Shown here in pieces: positions 56,923 to 64,000 of a DNA stretch of 64,000 nucleotides (the stretch's first letter is position 1; each line of letters opens with the position of its first letter). A program made the position numbers and the translations under genes. Source of the stretch: Oceanicaulis sp. (GTDB taxonomy: Bacteria; Pseudomonadota; Alphaproteobacteria; Caulobacterales; Maricaulaceae); the NCBI GenBank assembly GCA_040112665.1, contig CP157796.1, positions 1,490,813 through 1,554,812 of the forward strand, in the 5' to 3' direction. The notes beneath the pieces are model-generated. The model had not been told where the DNA came from. It made no database searches and saw only the letters and a program-made list of their open reading frames with translations.

Positions 56923-59046
56923 GTGTCGTCGCAGGGAAACTTTGGAAGCCGAATGAAATCCGCGCTCGTCATGAGCGCGAGCCTCGCCGCGCTCGCCGCA
57001 GCGCCGGCCTTCGCCAAAACCGCCGTTGACGCTGCGGCGGCGGACACCGAGACGAGCGATGTCATCGTGGTGACCGCCACCAGGACCGCGCTGTCGAATT
57101 TCGACTATCCGGGCCTGACCAGCGCCATCGTGCTGGAAAATCTCGAACAGGAGCGGCCGACCGATCTGGCCGGCCTGCTCGAGGACGTACCCGGCCTCGA
57201 AGTCGCCGGCGGTCCGCGCCGCACCGGCCAGACGCTCAACCTGCGCGGCTTCGGGCGTGAGAGCGTGACGCTTCTGGTCGACGGCGCGCGTCAGAACTTC
57301 GCCTCCGCCCATGACGGCGTGCTTTTCCTCGATCCTTCGCTTCTGGGCCGGGTGGAGACGGTGCGCGGCTCGGCCGGCGCGCTTTACGGCTCCGGCGCGG
57401 CGGGCGGCGTGATCGCGTTCGAGACGCTGGAAGCCGACGATCTTCTGCGCGAGGACGAGACCTTCGGTGCGCGCGCCTCTCTGGGCTATCGCTCAGTCAA
57501 CGAGGAAACCCGCGGCTCCGGCGCGGTGTTCGGCGAAGCCGGCGCGTTCGAGGGGATCGCCGCGCTTTCGGTGCGCCGCTCGGGCGACATCGCGCTGGGT
57601 TCGGGCACGGATCTGCCGTCCGAAGACGAGGTCGTGTCCGGACTGCTCGCCGGCGAGTGGGACGTCACCGACGCGCTTGAGATCGAGGCGGGCTGGCTCA
57701 GCTTCCGCAACGAGGCGCGCGAGCCCAATAACGGGCAGGGCAATGAGACGGTCGGCGGGCTCAACCCGCTGGTCGACAAGGACGTGATCTATGACAGCCT
57801 GCGCCTGACCGCCGCCTTCGATCCCGACAGCGCGCTCGTCGATTTGCAGGCCACGGTCTATCGCAATGTCGGCGAGGTCGACGAGGTCGATCCGGCCATC
57901 AACCGCTTCATCGAACGCGATCTGGAGACCGACGGGATCCGGCTCGAGAACCGGGCGGTGTTCGCGCTGTTCGGCAACGAAGCGGCGCTGGTCTCCGGCG
58001 CGGAATGGTATCGCGACGAGCAGATCGGGTTCGACTCCGCCACCATCGACAACCGCCGCGGCGGCGTGCCTTCGGGCGAGACCGAGTTCACCGGCGCCTG
58101 GCTGCAGCTCGAAACCCGTTTCGATCTCGGCGAGGCCGGCGAACTGATCGTCCTGCCCGGCGTGCGCTTCGACAGCTTCGAGACGAGTTCGGACGTCGCG
58201 GCGTCGAACTCCGACGACGCGGTCAGCCCGCGCATCGCGGCGACCTGGGCGCTCGATGACGGGGTGCGCCTGTTCGCCAGCTGGTCGGAGGCCTTCCGTG
58301 CGCCCTCGCTCAACGAGCTCTACATCACCGACACGCACTTCTCTCTGCCGCACCCGGTGCTGGGCCCGCCCACCTTCATCACCAACGAATTCATCGCCAA
58401 CCCCGACCTGCGGCCTGAACACACCGAGACGTTCGAGATCGGCGCCGGCTTCATCGAGGAGGGCGTGTTCGCCGCCGACGACCGGTTCGAGATCAAGGGC
58501 GCGTACTTCAACACGACGGCTGAAGATCTCATCGATCTCGGCGTGAACTTCGCCTTGTCGCCGACCTGCTTCGCGCCGCCCTTCTTCTCGCCGTGTTCGG
58601 CGGGGACGAGCTTCTCGACCAACCGCGCGGAAGCCACGCTGGAAGGCTTCGAGATCGCGGCGGCCTACACCTACGGCCCCCTGCGGCTCGACGCGGCTCT
58701 CTTCGAGGTCGACGGCGAGGACGAAGCCACCGGCGATCCGCTCGGCGCGCTGCAGCCGCGCATGGGCCATGTCCGGGCTCGCTATGAGGTCAATCCGCAG
58801 CTTACGCTCGGCGGACGGCTCGGCTTTGCGAGCGAATTCAACAAGACCACCGATCCGGCGGCGGAACGCGACGGCTACGCCGTGCTCGACCTCTATGCGG
58901 GGTGGAAGCCCTTCACCAGCGAGCGCGTCCGCATCGATGTCGGCGTGGATAACGTGCTCGACGAGGACTATGAGCGCGTCTTCGCCGGCGTGTCCGAGCC
59001 GGGCCGGTCGTTCCGCATCGACCTGACTTGGACGGGCGGCTGGTAG
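56923..59046 (+). CDS. TonB-dependent receptor, heme/hemoglobin type
   Basis: 707-residue outer-membrane receptor. Signal peptide (SALVMSASLAALAAAPAFA), TonB box DVIVVTA, plug about 55-180 (LLEDVPGLEVAGG, LNLRGFGRESVTLLVDGARQ), then a barrel with the FRAPSLNELY and NPDLRPEHTETFEIG motifs of heme/hemoglobin/transferrin receptors and a C-terminal Trp. The GTG start has AGAGGGAG 9 bases before it; ATG 56953 is an alternative that keeps the same signal peptide. Probably iron-regulated. A loop with two Cys (CFAPPFFSPC) is notable. Confidence 0.9.
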   Translation: MSSQGNFGSRMKSALVMSASLAALAAAPAFAKTAVDAAAADTETSDVIVVTATRTALSNFDYPGLTSAIVLENLEQERPTDLAGLLEDVPGLEVAGGPRRTGQTLNLRGFGRESVTLLVDGARQNFASAHDGVLFLDPSLLGRVETVRGSAGALYGSGAAGGVIAFETLEADDLLREDETFGARASLGYRSVNEETRGSGAVFGEAGAFEGIAALSVRRSGDIALGSGTDLPSEDEVVSGLLAGEWDVTDALEIEAGWLSFRNEAREPNNGQGNETVGGLNPLVDKDVIYDSLRLTAAFDPDSALVDLQATVYRNVGEVDEVDPAINRFIERDLETDGIRLENRAVFALFGNEAALVSGAEWYRDEQIGFDSATIDNRRGGVPSGETEFTGAWLQLETRFDLGEAGELIVLPGVRFDSFETSSDVAASNSDDAVSPRIAATWALDDGVRLFASWSEAFRAPSLNELYITDTHFSLPHPVLGPPTFITNEFIANPDLRPEHTETFEIGAGFIEEGVFAADDRFEIKGAYFNTTAEDLIDLGVNFALSPTCFAPPFFSPCSAGTSFSTNRAEATLEGFEIAAAYTYGPLRLDAALFEVDGEDEATGDPLGALQPRMGHVRARYEVNPQLTLGGRLGFASEFNKTTDPAAERDGYAVLDLYAGWKPFTSERVRIDVGVDNVLDEDYERVFAGVSEPGRSFRIDLTWTGGW

Positions 59047-59065
59047 GGTCCGCCGCCGCTGAAAC

Positions 59066-59102
59066 AAAAGCCCCTCCCGCGGCCTGCGGGAGGGGCTTTT
59101 TT
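59066..59102. terminator. Bidirectional terminator between TonB receptor and secA
   Basis: AAAAGCCCCTCCCGC pairs with GCGGGAGGGGCTTTT, loop GGCCT, followed by further Ts; the opposite strand ends in TTTTG. Confidence 0.94.
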
Positions 59103-59123
59103 CTTCGGGCCTGAAGCGCCGGC

Positions 59124-61901
<2,778 letters not shown>

Positions 61902-62027
61902 GACGTATCAGCCTCGACAGGCGAAGAATGTTAAAACCGCCGCGCTGACGGCGGTCCGGCGCGGCGCGCGCGGCGGGTGCGTAACCTGCGCGCGCGTAAA
62001 GGACACCGTGACTTAAGGAGGCCCCGA

Positions 62028-63011
62028 TTGAGTGTCAATCAAGCCAGCCTGCTCGTCTTCGCCGCGCTTGCGGCGCTGGGCCTGTCCGCCTGCAACCCGC
62101 CGTCCGATCCGCAGACCGGCGCGCCGGCGCCGTCCGCCCGCGACGGGCTGCGCTTCATGGAGCGCGGCGCCGGTGAGGGCCGCGTGGCCGCGCGGGTCGG
62201 CGACACCGTCATCACCGTCGCGGACGTGCGGCGCGAAGCCGCGGTGCGCGAACTGGTCGAGGACCCTGACGCGCTGACGCCCGAAGACGCGGCCTTCCGC
62301 GAGGCGCTGGAGGAACTGATCGATCAGCGCCTGCTCGCGCTTGAAGCCGTCCGGCGCGGGGTTCAGAACGATCCCGAAGCGCGCCGCAGGCTCGCCGCGG
62401 CCGAGGAGCGCATTCTCGGCAACGTGCTGGTCGAGCAGGCCGTTTCCGACGCGGTGACCGAAGAGGCGATCGCGCGGGTCTATGAAGAACAGTCCCGGCT
62501 CGCCCCGCCTGCGGAAGAGCTGCGCGCGCGGCATATCCTGGTCGATACGCGCGAGGAGGCCGACGAGGTGGCCCGCCTGATTGCAGAAGGTGCGGATTTC
62601 GCCACGCTCGCCGCCTCCATCAGCCAGGACCCGGCGACCCGGTTCGAGGGCGGCGATCTGGGATATTTCACCCGCGAGGGCATCCTGCCGGCGTTCGCGC
62701 GGGTCGCCTTCGCCACGCCCGAGGGCGGGGTGAGCGCGCCGTTCCAGACCGAGAACGGCTGGCATGTCCTCACCGTCGTGGACCGCCGCACCCAGGCCCG
62801 GCCCGAACTGGACCGGATGCGGCCCAATATCGTGCGCTTCCTGACCCTGCAGGGGATCGACACGCTTCTGGGCCGGATCCGCGAGACCTATCCGGTCACG
62901 ATCGTGGCCGGTTCGGTCCCCGCAGGGCTGCGTGCGCCCGAGCCCGCCGAGGGTGCGGACGAGCCCGAAACCGCCCCCGAGGACGCCCCCGGCGGCGCGC
63001 CGGGCCGTTAG
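62028..63011 (+). CDS. Peptidyl-prolyl isomerase lipoprotein (parvulin/PpiC-SurA type)
   Basis: 327 residues. The lipobox is LGLSAC (Cys21). An N-terminal SurA-like helical domain (ELIDQRLLALEAVRRG) precedes a parvulin domain at about 165-265 (RARHILVDTREEADEV, GGDLGYFTREGILPAF, TENGWHVL). A perfect AAGGAGG lies 6 bases before a TTG codon at 62028, which I take as the true start; the ATG at 61977 would spoil the signal peptide and has no such site. Acts as a periplasmic folding factor, consistent with being next to secA. Confidence 0.87.
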   Translation: MSVNQASLLVFAALAALGLSACNPPSDPQTGAPAPSARDGLRFMERGAGEGRVAARVGDTVITVADVRREAAVRELVEDPDALTPEDAAFREALEELIDQRLLALEAVRRGVQNDPEARRRLAAAEERILGNVLVEQAVSDAVTEEAIARVYEEQSRLAPPAEELRARHILVDTREEADEVARLIAEGADFATLAASISQDPATRFEGGDLGYFTREGILPAFARVAFATPEGGVSAPFQTENGWHVLTVVDRRTQARPELDRMRPNIVRFLTLQGIDTLLGRIRETYPVTIVAGSVPAGLRAPEPAEGADEPETAPEDAPGGAPGR

Positions 63012-63060
63012 ACTCTCGTAAACCCTGATCGCCGGTTCGCCTTCGGCGGGAGCGCTTTTC

Positions 63061-63492
63061 ATGGCAGTGTCAAAACAGCGCCTTCTTCTCGTCGCGGCGT
63101 GCGCCCTGGTCGACACTGACGGCCGGGTACTGATCGCGCAGCGGCCCGAAGGCAAGCCGCAAGCGGGGCTCTGGGAGTTTCCAGGCGGCAAGGTCGAGGC
63201 GGGAGAGAGCCCTGAACAGGCCGTGATCCGCGAGCTGCGTGAGGAACTGGGAGTCGAACCGTGCGAACAATGCTTGCAGCCTTTCGCCTTCGCCTCCCAT
63301 CCGTTCGCGGACGGCCGTCACCTGCTGATGCCGCTTTTCGTCTGCCGGCGCTGGGACGGCTTCGTCGATCCCAGGGAAGGCCAGCAGATCGCCTGGCTGA
63401 GACCGGAACGCCTCAGCGACAAGCCGCTGGTCCCCGCCGATCTGCCGCTGGCCGCCGAGCTGCGCGACCGGCTGGTGGGCGCGCGGGTCTGA
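63061..63492 (+). CDS. mutT: 8-oxo-dGTP diphosphatase MutT (Nudix)
   Basis: 143 residues. The complete Nudix box occupies residues 43-65 (GGKVEAGESPEQ..RELREELGV), and QRPEGKPQAGLWEFPGG is the MutT-type lead-in. Removes oxidised nucleotides from the pool. The last three bases of its coding region overlap the apparent start of the Flp pilin gene. Confidence 0.94.
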   Translation: MAVSKQRLLLVAACALVDTDGRVLIAQRPEGKPQAGLWEFPGGKVEAGESPEQAVIRELREELGVEPCEQCLQPFAFASHPFADGRHLLMPLFVCRRWDGFVDPREGQQIAWLRPERLSDKPLVPADLPLAAELRDRLVGARV

Positions 63493-63662
63493 ACAGCTTT
63501 CTCGCCGACGAGCGCGGCGCCACGGCGATCGAATACGGTCTGGTCGCGGCCCTCATCACGCTGGTGATCATCAGCGGGATTACGGCGCTGGGCGGGGGCG
63601 CGGACGGCATGTGGAGCAATAATTCCGACCGCATCAACGCCGCCTTCCAATCCTCGCCCTAG
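63489..63662 (+). CDS. Flp-type IVb pilin with apparent CTG start
   Basis: 57-residue pilin: a short leader (LNSFLADERG), the processing site before ATAIEYGLVAALIT with the conserved Glu+5 and Tyr+6, a hydrophobic helix and a short polar tail. The length and order are normal for Flp/PilA. The only plausible start in frame is CTG 63489, which overlaps the mutT stop (CTGA); the next in-frame ATG upstream lies deep in mutT at 63261. No tad/cpa genes are in the window, so either it is an outlying copy or it has lost its start codon. Confidence 0.65.
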   Translation: MNSFLADERGATAIEYGLVAALITLVIISGITALGGGADGMWSNNSDRINAAFQSSP

Positions 63663-63763
63663 GCGCCGGACGCGCCGGAGCGCACACTGTCTTTCGGCAT
63701 CCTGTCGAAACCGGCGCGTCTGGCGCGTCGTGTCTCGTGTGAGGACGCACGGGAGGCGAGACC

Positions 63764-64000
63764 ATGATCACCGTTTTTGCCGCATTGCTGGGCGCAGCCG
63801 CGCTTCAGGCCGCGCCCGTCGAGGCGCAGCCGGACCGCATCGAAGCGGGCTGGCTGGAAGGGTGCTGGGAGGGTCGCGGCTTCGGCCTGCCGGCCACCGA
63901 ATGCTGGATGAGCGCGCCGTCGGGCCGGATGACCGGCATGTTCCAGTTGCTCGAAGAGGACGGCGGCCAGCGCTTTTCCGAGATCCTGATCATCGACACG
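63764..64000 (+). CDS. Exported DUF6265-like protein (truncated by window end)
   Basis: 79 residues visible. A signal peptide (ITVFAALLGAAALQAAPVEA) precedes a domain with WLEGCWEGRGFGLPATECWM and GRMTGMFQ, matching DUF6265-type proteins (probable lipocalin-like beta fold). GGGAGG lies before ATG 63764. The frame continues past the edge, so length and end are unknown. Confidence 0.75.
   Translation, partial: MITVFAALLGAAALQAAPVEAQPDRIEAGWLEGCWEGRGFGLPATECWMSAPSGRMTGMFQLLEEDGGQRFSEILIIDT

Overview
The window is GC-rich, densely coded DNA from an alphaproteobacterium. The combination of CarD next to RpoH and the 7Fe ferredoxin FdxA, a SUV3-like helicase coupled to an S4-domain protein, a MaoC-phosphotransacetylase fusion with acetate kinase, three TonB-dependent receptors and a Flp-type pilin fits the Caulobacterales/Maricaulales (Hyphomonadaceae-like marine bacteria). 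This placement is an inference from gene content; no rRNA is present. About 56 protein genes and one tRNA (Arg, anticodon CCT) are supported. I see no phage, insertion sequence, integrase or CRISPR array.

Layout. 205-17,128: lipid, aldehyde and small-molecule metabolism: a FATP-type acyl-CoA synthetase, DUF924, three alpha/beta hydrolases, an operon of membrane protein + FAD-linked oxidase + aldehyde dehydrogenase with a GntR/UTRA regulator beside it, a nitrilase-fold protein without the usual catalytic residues, an ArsR-glyoxalase pair, a two-domain VOC protein, a CurA-like reductase and SelO. 17,128-24,000: PgeF, an EAL protein, the SDR / MaoC-Pta / AckA operon, then a receiver-only response regulator next to a BLUF blue-light sensor. 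24,144-24,220: tRNA-Arg. 24,360-29,814: KatG divergent from a large TonB receptor with a carboxypeptidase-like N-terminal domain.

29,876-38,591 is the most unusual part. It holds a Tat/lipobox-bearing flavin amine oxidase whose domain order is circularly permuted, divergent from a 925-residue exported TPR protein ending in a RyR domain. Next comes a co-oriented set that looks like a complete envelope route for a metal: a DUF2946-like Cys protein, a TonB receptor, a His/Cys-rich exported protein, a small outer-membrane-like barrel, a MerP-like HMA protein and a MerT-like inner-membrane protein, with no mercuric reductase or MerR.

38,634-64,000 is mostly core genes: a small unknown protein, a degenerate SNase-like lipoprotein, RpoH, CarD, FdxA, TerB-like, S4 protein, helicase, DUF3108, L28, bacterioferritin, DUF4112, Bfd, GltD-GltB, a YgjP-like peptidase, DUF6607 divergent from a heme-type TonB receptor, SecA, a parvulin lipoprotein, MutT, a Flp pilin with an apparent CTG start, and a truncated DUF6265-like gene at the right edge.

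Regulatory DNA that can be read directly includes a 12-bp-arm palindrome upstream of the oxidase operon, a 10-bp-arm palindrome before the ArsR gene, a TGGTATACCA site before the VOC gene, Fur-like sites before bfd and the heme-type receptor, six intrinsic terminators, and two copies of a nested intergenic hairpin.
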